NCBI GenBank assembly: GCA_046546095.1
Contig: JBKGYK010000052.1
Coordinates: forward strand, 1-23,587
Source of the DNA: JAQIBY01 sp046546095
Lineage (GTDB): Bacteria > Bacteroidota > Bacteroidia > Bacteroidales > ML635J-15
Direction: 5' to 3'
Length of the DNA stretch: 23,587 bases
The notes below the pieces were generated by a model. It ran no database searches. It was given only the letters and a program-made list of their open reading frames with translations, and was not told the DNA's origin. Positions 6,880-14,161 of this stretch are shown here, in pieces (the first letter of the stretch is position 1; each line of letters begins with the position of its first letter). Both the position numbers and the translations under genes were made by a program.

Positions 6880-7973
6880 GATTTTAAAGGTAATAAAATA
6901 ATAAATGTACTGCCCTGATTGGTATTGCTTTTTAGTGATATCTTGCCTCCTAGCATATCGATGTATTTTTTTGTGATGGTGAGCCCCAATCCCGTGCCTT
7001 CATAGTTTATCACATTTTTTGCCCTGTAAAAATGCCCGAATATTTTGTCTTGTTCTGATTTGGGTACTCCAATTCCCTCATCTTTCACCTGTAGATTCAG
7101 CATCTGTCCGTCAATCTTTGCAATAAGGCTTATCCGGCTGTTTTCAGGACTGTATTTGATGGCATTGAATATCAGATTGCTGATAATGCTGTGCAGAAAA
7201 TACTTATCCGTGATGATTTCTGAATCACAAGTGTCACATTGATAAATCAGTTCTTGTTTAGGATTCAGAGTTTCAAGGATGTACTTTTGATGCTTATGTA
7301 AAAACCGGCGCAGGTTGAAGCTTTCATATCTGGGCTGAATTTTTCCCTGCTCAATATTGTTGATTGACAAAAACTCATTGATGATATTTTGCAGGTTTCT
7401 TATGCTTGTTTTAAATGTTATCAAGTGCTTTTCCACTTTGTCTTTATAAGAAAAACGATTCCATTCCTCACCGGCAGAATGTAAATATCTTTCAATGAGG
7501 TTCAGGGAAGACAGCAATCCGGCCAGTGGGAGTTTTAATTCATGTGAAGCAATGGATAAAAACTGGGAGCGGAGTTCATCAAGTTCAGCCTGGTATTTCT
7601 GCTGCTGCTCTTGTGATGTGGGCAGGGGCGATGCAATGCCTGAAAACAGCCGGTTTTCTCCTTCCCCGGAAGCTGAAATTTTTAATTTTTGTTCGTTTTC
7701 GGGCGACTCCTGTGATTTGAGTTGAATAAAAAGAACATCATCTGAATTGGCCTGAAGGTAGCCGGAAAGTAAATCAGCATTGGTTTTGTCAAGAATTTTG
7801 TAAAGTCTTTCACCTTTTAATTCGTTGGCAGGTTTGCCCAGGATTTTGGCCATATGCTTGTTTATAGCTTCAATATAACCGTTTTGGTCGCATACCAGCA
7901 TGCCTGTGTGAGGTGTGTTGAAAATCGCCTCAATCGCCATCTTGTGTTTGTTATGCTTATTTTTTTCAACCAT
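6876..7973 (-). CDS. Soluble PAS-domain sensor histidine kinase
   Basis: The 365-residue protein has a PAS domain (about 13-120, with GMLVCDQNGYIEAIN near residue 24), a short coiled coil, a HisKA domain with phospho-acceptor H144 in the motif SHELKLPL, and a HATPase domain (about 245-365). The ATPase boxes are visible: N box NLIFNAIKYSP, G1 DEGIGVP, F box IFGHFYR and G2 GTGLGLTI. There is no membrane segment or signal peptide, so it senses a cytoplasmic cue through PAS. The cofactor cannot be read from sequence; the PAS domain shows no obvious haem or flavin signature. Its TGA stop overlaps the ATG of the response regulator gene by four bases, so the pair is a cognate two-component system. 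A TACTTTTG -7-like element lies about 90 bases upstream (8068-8061). Confidence 0.93.
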   Translation of the reverse strand: MVEKNKHNKHKMAIEAIFNTPHTGMLVCDQNGYIEAINKHMAKILGKPANELKGERLYKILDKTNADLLSGYLQANSDDVLFIQLKSQESPENEQKLKISASGEGENRLFSGIASPLPTSQEQQQKYQAELDELRSQFLSIASHELKLPLAGLLSSLNLIERYLHSAGEEWNRFSYKDKVEKHLITFKTSIRNLQNIINEFLSINNIEQGKIQPRYESFNLRRFLHKHQKYILETLNPKQELIYQCDTCDSEIITDKYFLHSIISNLIFNAIKYSPENSRISLIAKIDGQMLNLQVKDEGIGVPKSEQDKIFGHFYRAKNVINYEGTGLGLTITKKYIDMLGGKISLKSNTNQGSTFIILLPLKS

Positions 7974-8060
7974 AATATAAAAACACCTGGCGGCTGTTTT
8001 GGTTTAGCTTTTTTCTGGAACAGGCTTGATTTTTTTAATCGTGGTGTAGTGCAAAAGAGC

Positions 8061-8068
8061 CAAAAGTA
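8061..8068 (-). promoter_or_regulatory. Possible -7 element of the kinase operon
   Basis: Read on the minus strand this is TACTTTTG, which fits the Bacteroidota -7 consensus TAnnTTTG. It would place the transcription start roughly 80 bases before the kinase ATG. No TTG at the right distance for a -33 element was found, so the call is tentative. Confidence 0.3.
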
Positions 8069-8123
8069 GGATAATGGTACAAGACATGGGGTGAAATGTA
8101 CTTTACATAAGTCTGGCAGGCTT

Positions 8124-8142
8124 AAAAACATCAGTGATGATG
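8124..8142 (-). terminator. Short intrinsic terminator after the lipase gene
   Basis: On the minus strand CATCA, loop TCAC, TGATG is followed at once by TTTTT, 17 bases after the lipase stop codon. The stem is only 5 bp and AT-rich, so it is probably weak. Confidence 0.45.
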
Positions 8143-8158
8143 ATTATTTTGTATAGTT

Positions 8159-9934
8159 TTACTCACTTATTATTAGTTTGTGGGTTTCCTGCTTATTGCC
8201 GGTTCTGAGGGTAATAAAATACATGCCCCGCTTTATTTTGTCCAGTGAGATTTGACCCTTATCGGGCAATATGTCTGACATGATGTTCAGACCTTCCGGT
8301 GTAAAAATTCTGAAGTATGTTTTTGTGTTAGCAGGTATAATGACGTTTAGAACATTTTTTGCAGGATTTGGATAAAGGCTCGCAAAAATTTTGTTCTGTG
8401 TGTTTGCTAATCCGGTAATAAGTGAAGGTTTTACTGTAAGCTGATAGGGTGTTTGCCAATTACTGTTTGTGGCAGTACCCTTTATGCACAGATATACTGA
8501 GTCTGTGTTCAGACCGGGGAACTCAATATGCAGGCTGTCATATGGGGTATTAATATTCTGTGCGCTGATTTCATTTTGTGAAGCATCAAATATGTATATG
8601 CTGTCAATTTGGCTCTGCGGGTTATCAACAATGATATCTATTGCATCTTCCATAGCAGAGGGGATAAGAAACATATCTCTGTCCACGGGGTTGTAGTTCT
8701 GGCCGTAGGTGATATAACCATTGATGCTGTCACCTGGAGATATGGAGTATGCCAGGGAAAATTTCCCGGGTTCGTCAAGTCCGCGCATGAATGTTGCATA
8801 ATCTCCACCCTCTGATGTGTGGAAAACATTCGTCAGACATGTGTCTGCCAGGCCATCGGGTACAGGCTGGCCGTTTTCATGCAGCCATTGTCTTTCAATA
8901 TCAACGGCCCCGTCACCGGTGAGTGAGCTGGCCCAGTCTGCCCAGATGGAAGTGAGCCAGGTGTATCGAATGTTCAAGGGCAGCGGCATATCAGGGTTGT
9001 CGCGATAGCTGTAATAACTTTCATTGATGCCGGTGATGTAATCGTTATGGTCCCCATCGCAATTGATATCAACATTGTCAAAAGTACTGTTGCCAAATAT
9101 TCCGCTTTCACTTTCTATGCAATGCTCGTATCCGCCAAACATGTATATGCCTTTGTACACGGCGCTGTCTTCACAAAAATTGTATGAATCATATTCCCAG
9201 AGGAGGTCTCTGTTGGCTTCGCTATTGCCTGTGGCAGAGGGGGTGTTTGATTTGGTAGGGTCGGGAGAGGTATTGGACCCCAGATGTGGTGTGCCAAATG
9301 TAACAACCCGTGCAACCTTGTGTCCGTCGGGTGACCACGGATCCTGCCAGTTGATATGTGTGCCCTGCTCGTCTGTGCGTTGCAGGTATTCCCGTATGGC
9401 AAGGCCGCCCATGGAGTGTCCTGCAAGAATGACTTTTTCAGCGCCGCTGTATTCAAGAACTTCGGCTATCATCTTACTCAGTGCAAATCCCTGCTTAAAA
9501 ATGGCAGCCTGATTGCTTTGGTCAAAATGATCGTTGAAGGTTCCATAAGCACCAAGGATCTTTTCTTCTTTGAAATTAACGGCAAACAGATTATGTCCTT
9601 CCCAACTGTGGGTGTACTCATCAAATGGTACATCGTAATTCCTTCGACCGAGGTAAATGCTGTCACCCTCATATACAAAATCTTCCCACCTGACATCTTC
9701 ACTCATCAGCGCTGTTTCGCTGTTGTTGTCGGCATTGAGTACCATGTCAAAAACATTGATTGGACCCATGTTTTGTTCATCACGCAGGTATTCCAGTGTG
9801 CCTCCAAAGGTTGTTTCGCCACCGGCCAGGCCGTGGACAAATATGACAGGATAGGGCATACGGTTTTGTGCCTGAAGAGAGCCGGTGAGCAAAAATATCA
9901 CAAATAGGATCAGGATGTACGTAAAACGATTCAT
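8159..9934 (-). CDS. Secreted alpha/beta-hydrolase lipase with T9SS sorting domain
   Basis: The protein is 591 residues from the ATG at 9934; an ATG at 9943 adds three residues and cannot be excluded, and the numbering here uses it. A signal peptide (about 1-25, ending LQA) is followed by an alpha/beta-hydrolase fold. It shows the oxyanion motif FVHGLAGG (35-42), the nucleophile elbow GHSMGG with Ser177, and the lipase strand VVTFGTPHLGS (213-223). D344 in GDGAVD and H375 in FHTSEGG could complete the triad. An Asp/Asn-rich stretch (DINCDGDHND, 292-301) may bind calcium. The middle C-terminal region (about 395-505) looks like a beta-sandwich. The last 75 residues, with YPNPAKN and a final short strand, match type A T9SS C-terminal sorting domains. 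The enzyme is therefore likely exported and anchored or released at the cell surface to hydrolyse lipids or esters; exact substrate is unknown. It is a single-gene unit, with a TATCTTCG -7-like element at 9975-9968. Confidence 0.9.
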   Translation of the reverse strand: MNRFTYILILFVIFLLTGSLQAQNRMPYPVIFVHGLAGGETTFGGTLEYLRDEQNMGPINVFDMVLNADNNSETALMSEDVRWEDFVYEGDSIYLGRRNYDVPFDEYTHSWEGHNLFAVNFKEEKILGAYGTFNDHFDQSNQAAIFKQGFALSKMIAEVLEYSGAEKVILAGHSMGGLAIREYLQRTDEQGTHINWQDPWSPDGHKVARVVTFGTPHLGSNTSPDPTKSNTPSATGNSEANRDLLWEYDSYNFCEDSAVYKGIYMFGGYEHCIESESGIFGNSTFDNVDINCDGDHNDYITGINESYYSYRDNPDMPLPLNIRYTWLTSIWADWASSLTGDGAVDIERQWLHENGQPVPDGLADTCLTNVFHTSEGGDYATFMRGLDEPGKFSLAYSISPGDSINGYITYGQNYNPVDRDMFLIPSAMEDAIDIIVDNPQSQIDSIYIFDASQNEISAQNINTPYDSLHIEFPGLNTDSVYLCIKGTATNSNWQTPYQLTVKPSLITGLANTQNKIFASLYPNPAKNVLNVIIPANTKTYFRIFTPEGLNIMSDILPDKGQISLDKIKRGMYFITLRTGNKQETHKLIISE

Positions 9935-9967
9935 GAGTTTCATTCCCTAAAATTGACTTTATTAGGA

Positions 9968-9975
9968 CGAAGATA
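9968..9975 (-). promoter_or_regulatory. Possible -7 element of the lipase gene
   Basis: The minus strand reads TATCTTCG, one base from TAnnTTTG, about 34 bases before the preferred lipase ATG. No clear -33 TTG was found. Confidence 0.35.
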
Positions 9976-10112
9976 GTAAAGATTCCCGATTTTCCCCCGC
10001 TGCTATAAAATTAGTTTGAATTTTACAGTGATTTGCCTGCTCTACGGTATTTGAGAAATCATAAAGCATACTGTTTTAACACATGGATTTAGATTTTATG
10101 TTGTAGATATTT

Positions 10113-11459
10113 TTAATCAAATTGTTCAATGATAGATTTGATCTCTCTGATTTTATTGTCAAGCATTGACTTATCGGAAGCTTCTGCTATCAGCCGCAGA
10201 TATGGTTCAGTATTGGAAGGTCTGATATTGAACCACCAGTTTTCATAATTCATCCGGTAGCCATCAAAATCCATGAATTTTACTGGTTTTTCCTGCTCCA
10301 TATAGTGATTTTTCACAGCTTCCATGGCCTCTTTTTTCTGATTGATTGTAAAATTGATTTCTCCGGAAGAGTGATATGGTGTAATTTCAGAAATACGTTC
10401 AGATAAGGTAATTCCCTGTTCCTTAAGTTTTTTCATCACATTCAGAACAATCAGGCAGGCCAGCAAGCCTGAGTCTGAATAGTAGAAATCCTTAAAATAA
10501 TAGTGTCCGGCAAGTTCGCCACCGTACAGTCCGTCAATTTCCCTGAGTTTTTTGGCAGCATATGCTCTGCCCACCCGCCAGGTATACATATCAACCTCGT
10601 ATTTTGCAAGGTATTCACCAACAGCTTTGGAGGTGCGGATATCCTGAATGACTTTTGTGCCCGGTGTAAGTCTGTCGCTGAAATATTCACCCATAAATGC
10701 AATCATCAGATCAGGACTGATAAAATTTCCCTTTTCATCCAGGAACATTACCCGGTCGGCATCACCATCGAAAATGATACCGATATCAGCATTTTCCTGT
10801 TTTACTTTTTTCCTGAGGTCGTGCAGGTTTTGGGGATTCAGTGGGTTGGGATCGTGATTGGGGAAGGTACCATCTGGCCTTTCGTAGATATACACTGGCC
10901 GTTTTTTCAGCAAATCTTTGATAAAAGGCCCACCAATGCCGTTGGAGCCGTCGATGACAATTTTCAGTCCGCTGATATCCGGTTTGTATTCTTTCAGAAA
11001 ATCCAGATATGCATCGCGGTAATCAAGGGCTCTGTAAAAACCGGGCTTTTCAACCGGTACTGGCTCTTCACCACTGAGGATAAGCTCTTCAATGGCTTTC
11101 AGGCCGTCGTCATATCCCACAGGTGCAGCGTTTGGTCCGGAAACCTTGAATCCATTATGATTGGCCGGATTGTGAGATGCTGTGATCTGCACAGAAGCGG
11201 GAAAATTGTACCTGGCTGTACCCCAGTATACCATGGGGGTTGTGGTGAGCCCTGCATCAAATACATTTACCCCTGCATCCATTAATCCCTGCGCCAGTGC
11301 TTCAAACAGGCTTTCTGAGCTGAGCCTCATATCCCTGCCCACCAGAACCTTATCGGCTTCCAGTACCCGGGGCAGAAAGTATCCTACTTTATAGGCAATA
11401 TCTTCGTTGAGCTGATCTCCATATACTCCTCTGATGTCGTATGCTTTAAATGCTTTCAT
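10113..11459 (-). CDS. Phosphomannomutase/phosphoglucomutase (AlgC/ManB type)
   Basis: This 448-residue enzyme interconverts mannose-6-P and mannose-1-P, or the glucose equivalents, for sugar-nucleotide and polysaccharide synthesis in the cytoplasm. The four family motifs are present: the phosphoserine loop TASHNPANHNG with Ser95, the metal-binding loop DGDADR (231-236), the sugar-binding loop GGELAGHYYF (313-322) and the C-terminal phosphate-binding loop RPSNTEPYLRL. The sugar loop has Ala where many homologues have Ser (GELSGH). Length is normal for the PMM/PGM group. It begins 11 bases after the stop codon of the acyl-CoA synthetase gene, so the two are cotranscribed. Which sugar it prefers cannot be read from sequence. 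Confidence 0.93.
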   Translation of the reverse strand: MKAFKAYDIRGVYGDQLNEDIAYKVGYFLPRVLEADKVLVGRDMRLSSESLFEALAQGLMDAGVNVFDAGLTTTPMVYWGTARYNFPASVQITASHNPANHNGFKVSGPNAAPVGYDDGLKAIEELILSGEEPVPVEKPGFYRALDYRDAYLDFLKEYKPDISGLKIVIDGSNGIGGPFIKDLLKKRPVYIYERPDGTFPNHDPNPLNPQNLHDLRKKVKQENADIGIIFDGDADRVMFLDEKGNFISPDLMIAFMGEYFSDRLTPGTKVIQDIRTSKAVGEYLAKYEVDMYTWRVGRAYAAKKLREIDGLYGGELAGHYYFKDFYYSDSGLLACLIVLNVMKKLKEQGITLSERISEITPYHSSGEINFTINQKKEAMEAVKNHYMEQEKPVKFMDFDGYRMNYENWWFNIRPSNTEPYLRLIAEASDKSMLDNKIREIKSIIEQFD

Positions 11460-11470
11460 ATAGTTCGTCT

Positions 11471-13375
11471 TTATTGGTTATCGTTTTCTTTATCCGTGTT
11501 TTTGAATCGTGTTATTGGTATGAGTTTTCCCAGTCCGTTGGAAATCTTCCTGGCATCAAGCAATGCTTTTACATTGGCACTGCCTTTATCTTCCTCAAAT
11601 GGATATCCGTATATCTCCATAATGAGTTTGTGATACTTCTTCATTATTTCTTTCCGTTTGAGTTTTAAGGTAGGAGAGAGCTCGCCTGTATCCGGTGACC
11701 ACTCTTCGCATACCAGACGGAAACGTTTGATTTTCTCATGTTCGCCCAGGCTTTTGTTTACTTCGTTGATTTCCTTTTGTACACGACTTATGATTTCCTT
11801 TTTGCGGATGAGTTCAGTATTATCGCGGTAGTGGAGTTTGTGTTTACCGGCATAGTGATGCAGGTAATTAAAGTTTGGGGATACCAGTGCAGAAGCAAAT
11901 TTTTCATTTTCTCCGATGACCATGATTTGTTCTATCAGTGGTGAGGCTTTGAATTTGTTTTCTATGACCTGTGGTGCAATATATTTTCCGGCGGAAGTTT
12001 TAAAAATTTCTTTTTTGCGATCAGTAATCTGCAGGAATTTGTCATCAATAATTTGTCCGACATCGCCGGTATGCATCCATCCGTTTTCGTCAATAACCTG
12101 CTTTGTGCTTTCCGGATCCTTATAATAGCCCAGCATGACGTGCGGGCCGCGGGCCAGAATTTCGCCTTCATCGCTTATTTGCATTTGTGTGCCTTCCAGT
12201 GCAGGTCCAACCGTACCAATGCGGCAATTTTTACCCCGGTAATGGTTCACAGCAATCACAGGCGAGGTCTCGCTCATGCCGTATCCTTCAATCACATAAA
12301 TTCCAGCAGCCCAGAACAGTTTTGCCAGTCTGGTTTGCAGTGATGATCCACCGGATACAACACATTTGATTTGTCCTCCGAAAACAGCCTGCCATTTACG
12401 GAAAATCAGTAAGCGGGCAATTTTTAGTTTGAATTTATACCACAGGTTGTTGTTATCAGCAGCATCATATTTACCTCCAAGTTTTACTGCCCAAAAAAAC
12501 AGGGATTTGGGAATGCGTGGCAGATCTTTTCCTTTGGCAATGATTTTATCATAAAACTTTTCCAGCAGCCGTGGCACAGAATTGAAACCATGTGGTTTTA
12601 TTTCCTGCAGATTGTTGACAATATTTCCCAGCCCTTCTGCATAATAAATGCTGATTCCCTTAATCTGGAAATTGTAGTTCATCATACGTTCATACACATG
12701 ACACAAGGGAAGAAAACTCAGTACCCGATGTCCGTTTTTCAGTGGAAGGATTTTTGATGTGGCCAAAGCATTGCTAAGCAGGTTTTTGTGTGACAGCATC
12801 ACACCCTTGGGGTCACCGGTGGTCCCGGATGTATATATCAGGGTAAATAAATCATCCGGCTGTATTTCTGATTTGATTTTTTCCAGCTCATCTTTTTTAT
12901 CCTGGCTGTTTTCCCTGCCAAGGTGAATGATTTCCACCCAATTTGAAGCACCTTCGATGTCATTCAGTGTATAAATGTTTTCCAGTCTTGCGATTTTTTC
13001 AGCAATGGGTTTTATCTTTCGGTACAATGATTTGTCTGATACAATAACAATGCGACTGTCACTGTGATTGAGTATGAATTCATGCTGTTCGCTACCAATG
13101 GTTGGATAGATAGGTACGTGTACGACACCTATCATAGCCATGCCCATATCCAGGATATTCCAGTGGGGCATATTGCTGGAAATGGTGGCTATCTTATCAC
13201 CTTTTTTGAAGCCCATCATCAGCAAACCGATAGCAAAGTACCTTGAATATTTACGATAATCTTCAGATGAGAATTTTATCCAGTTGCCTTTGTTTTTGTA
13301 AACCAAAGCATCTTCAATATGATGATATTTGTGTTCGTATTGGTCAAGTATGTCAAATATTCGTGTCAGAGACAT
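11471..13375 (-). CDS. Long-chain acyl-CoA synthetase (AMP-forming)
   Basis: The protein is 634 residues from the ATG at 13375. The open frame extends upstream to 13603, but the extra 76 residues run over the end of the preceding gene and do not resemble the family, so I reject them. Motifs of the adenylate-forming superfamily are clear: the P-loop YTSGTTGDPKG (181-191), GYGMSETSP (364 onward), HTGD with D438, and ITDRKKEIFKTSAGKYIAP. It activates fatty acids to acyl-CoA with ATP, for breakdown or for lipid synthesis; the N-terminal arrangement and length fit the eukaryote-like long-chain (FAA1/ACSL) branch common in Bacteroidota. It is upstream of and cotranscribed with the phosphomutase gene. 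A TATTTTTG -7 element lies about 25 bases before the start. Confidence 0.93.
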   Translation of the reverse strand: MSLTRIFDILDQYEHKYHHIEDALVYKNKGNWIKFSSEDYRKYSRYFAIGLLMMGFKKGDKIATISSNMPHWNILDMGMAMIGVVHVPIYPTIGSEQHEFILNHSDSRIVIVSDKSLYRKIKPIAEKIARLENIYTLNDIEGASNWVEIIHLGRENSQDKKDELEKIKSEIQPDDLFTLIYTSGTTGDPKGVMLSHKNLLSNALATSKILPLKNGHRVLSFLPLCHVYERMMNYNFQIKGISIYYAEGLGNIVNNLQEIKPHGFNSVPRLLEKFYDKIIAKGKDLPRIPKSLFFWAVKLGGKYDAADNNNLWYKFKLKIARLLIFRKWQAVFGGQIKCVVSGGSSLQTRLAKLFWAAGIYVIEGYGMSETSPVIAVNHYRGKNCRIGTVGPALEGTQMQISDEGEILARGPHVMLGYYKDPESTKQVIDENGWMHTGDVGQIIDDKFLQITDRKKEIFKTSAGKYIAPQVIENKFKASPLIEQIMVIGENEKFASALVSPNFNYLHHYAGKHKLHYRDNTELIRKKEIISRVQKEINEVNKSLGEHEKIKRFRLVCEEWSPDTGELSPTLKLKRKEIMKKYHKLIMEIYGYPFEEDKGSANVKALLDARKISNGLGKLIPITRFKNTDKENDNQ

Positions 13376-13399
13376 TTGATTTATATTAGGGTTGTAGCA

Positions 13400-13407
13400 C
13401 AAAAATA
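13400..13407 (-). promoter_or_regulatory. Candidate -7 element of the acyl-CoA synthetase operon
   Basis: The minus strand reads TATTTTTG, a match to TAnnTTTG, in the 43-base gap before the acyl-CoA synthetase ATG. It would give a leader of about 18 bases. No -33 TTG is evident. Confidence 0.4.
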
Positions 13408-13418
13408 ATAAAATATGA

Positions 13419-14057
13419 TTACCTGCGCCGGGGTTTGGTGCTAATATCGTCAAAAGGGCAGGAACTGCAGTCAATCGGGTGTTTAATCTTTGTTGAAAGC
13501 CAGTATCTGAGGCCAAAGGTGAACGTAAAGGTTTCTCGCTGGTGGCCAAATATGACAGAGGAAGTAATGTCAAAATGGTCTGATAAAAAGAATTTGTATT
13601 CAAGTTCGCCCAATAAATAAAACTGATTTTCCCAGGTGCCGTTCAGGTTGAAGTCCCCTTCTTCATTATAATTATCATATTTGTGCCAGTCTTTGCGGAA
13701 ATTGTATGTAGGTCCGAGGGCAATGTCAAATGAGGAACGGTAAATCTGTAAAACTCTTAATTTCAGGCCTGCATGAAAGAACAGGGCAGGTACAGCAGCA
13801 GCATCCACATATACTCCGGGCATAAATCGCCATGAAAGCTGAGTTCCCCTCAGGTATGTCTCAACAGACAACATGAAGTTTGGTTCAACTACCCACTGTG
13901 CATTGGCGTCCAGGGCATTCTCAAACAAAGGCCTGTTTTCTGTTTCAAATGGATGAAAACCCAGGCCGCTTATTTTTGGATGAAGCAGGGTCTGGGCTTT
14001 ACCGGTCAGGCCTGTCGCCAAAACTAAAACCACTATGATATGCCTGAATGATTTCAT
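13419..14057 (-). CDS. Predicted outer-membrane beta-barrel-like protein, unknown function
   Basis: The 212-residue product has a signal peptide (about 1-21, ending GKA before QTLL). The mature part is made of alternating hydrophobic and polar strands with many aromatic residues (for example FMLSVETYLRG, ALFFHAGLKLRVL, QFYLLGELEYKFFL, TFTFGLRYWLS), which suggests a small beta-barrel of about 8-10 strands. A short C-terminal tail carries a CxxC pair (DCSSCPF) and ends in basic residues, unusual for a barrel whose last residue is normally aromatic; GLRYWLS may be the true final strand. No named family is recognised. It follows the alpha-2-macroglobulin gene by 104 bases, with a long stem-loop between them, and precedes the acyl-CoA synthetase gene by 43 bases. 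Confidence 0.75.
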   Translation of the reverse strand: MKSFRHIIVVLVLATGLTGKAQTLLHPKISGLGFHPFETENRPLFENALDANAQWVVEPNFMLSVETYLRGTQLSWRFMPGVYVDAAAVPALFFHAGLKLRVLQIYRSSFDIALGPTYNFRKDWHKYDNYNEEGDFNLNGTWENQFYLLGELEYKFFLSDHFDITSSVIFGHQRETFTFTFGLRYWLSTKIKHPIDCSSCPFDDISTKPRRR

Positions 14058-14108
14058 TTGGTAAAAATAACGAAATTTTGTGGAATTTTGTTGTTGCTTT
14101 CAGGCAGG

Positions 14109-14145
14109 GGATTTTCCAGACATTCATCAAATGTCTGCAAAATCC
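14109..14145 (-). other. 16-bp stem-loop between alpha-2-macroglobulin and barrel genes
   Basis: GGATTTT (14109-14115) pairs with AAAATCC (14139-14145) and AGACATT (14118-14124) with AATGTCT (14130-14136), with one C-C mismatch and loop CATCA. No U-tract follows on either strand, so it may stabilise or separate the two messages rather than terminate by itself. Confidence 0.6.
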
Positions 14146-14161
14146 TCTTCAATTCACAGGG

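Noticed and set aside
8025..8041. FNR-like TTGAT...AATCG sequence before the kinase
   Set aside because: The half-sites are too far apart and the second is incomplete; it looks like an AT-rich coincidence.
7862..8131. 89-codon minus-strand open frame overlapping the kinase start
   Set aside because: It lies in another frame over the PAS region and the kinase leader; the composition is not protein-like.
9115..9907. Long plus- and minus-strand frames inside the lipase gene
   Set aside because: They are shadows of the lipase gene, which has clear motifs over its full length.
13376..13603. 76-residue N-terminal extension of the acyl-CoA synthetase
   Set aside because: It overlaps the stop region of the barrel gene by more than 180 bases, and the family starts near MSLTRIFDIL; a -7 element lies just before the later ATG.
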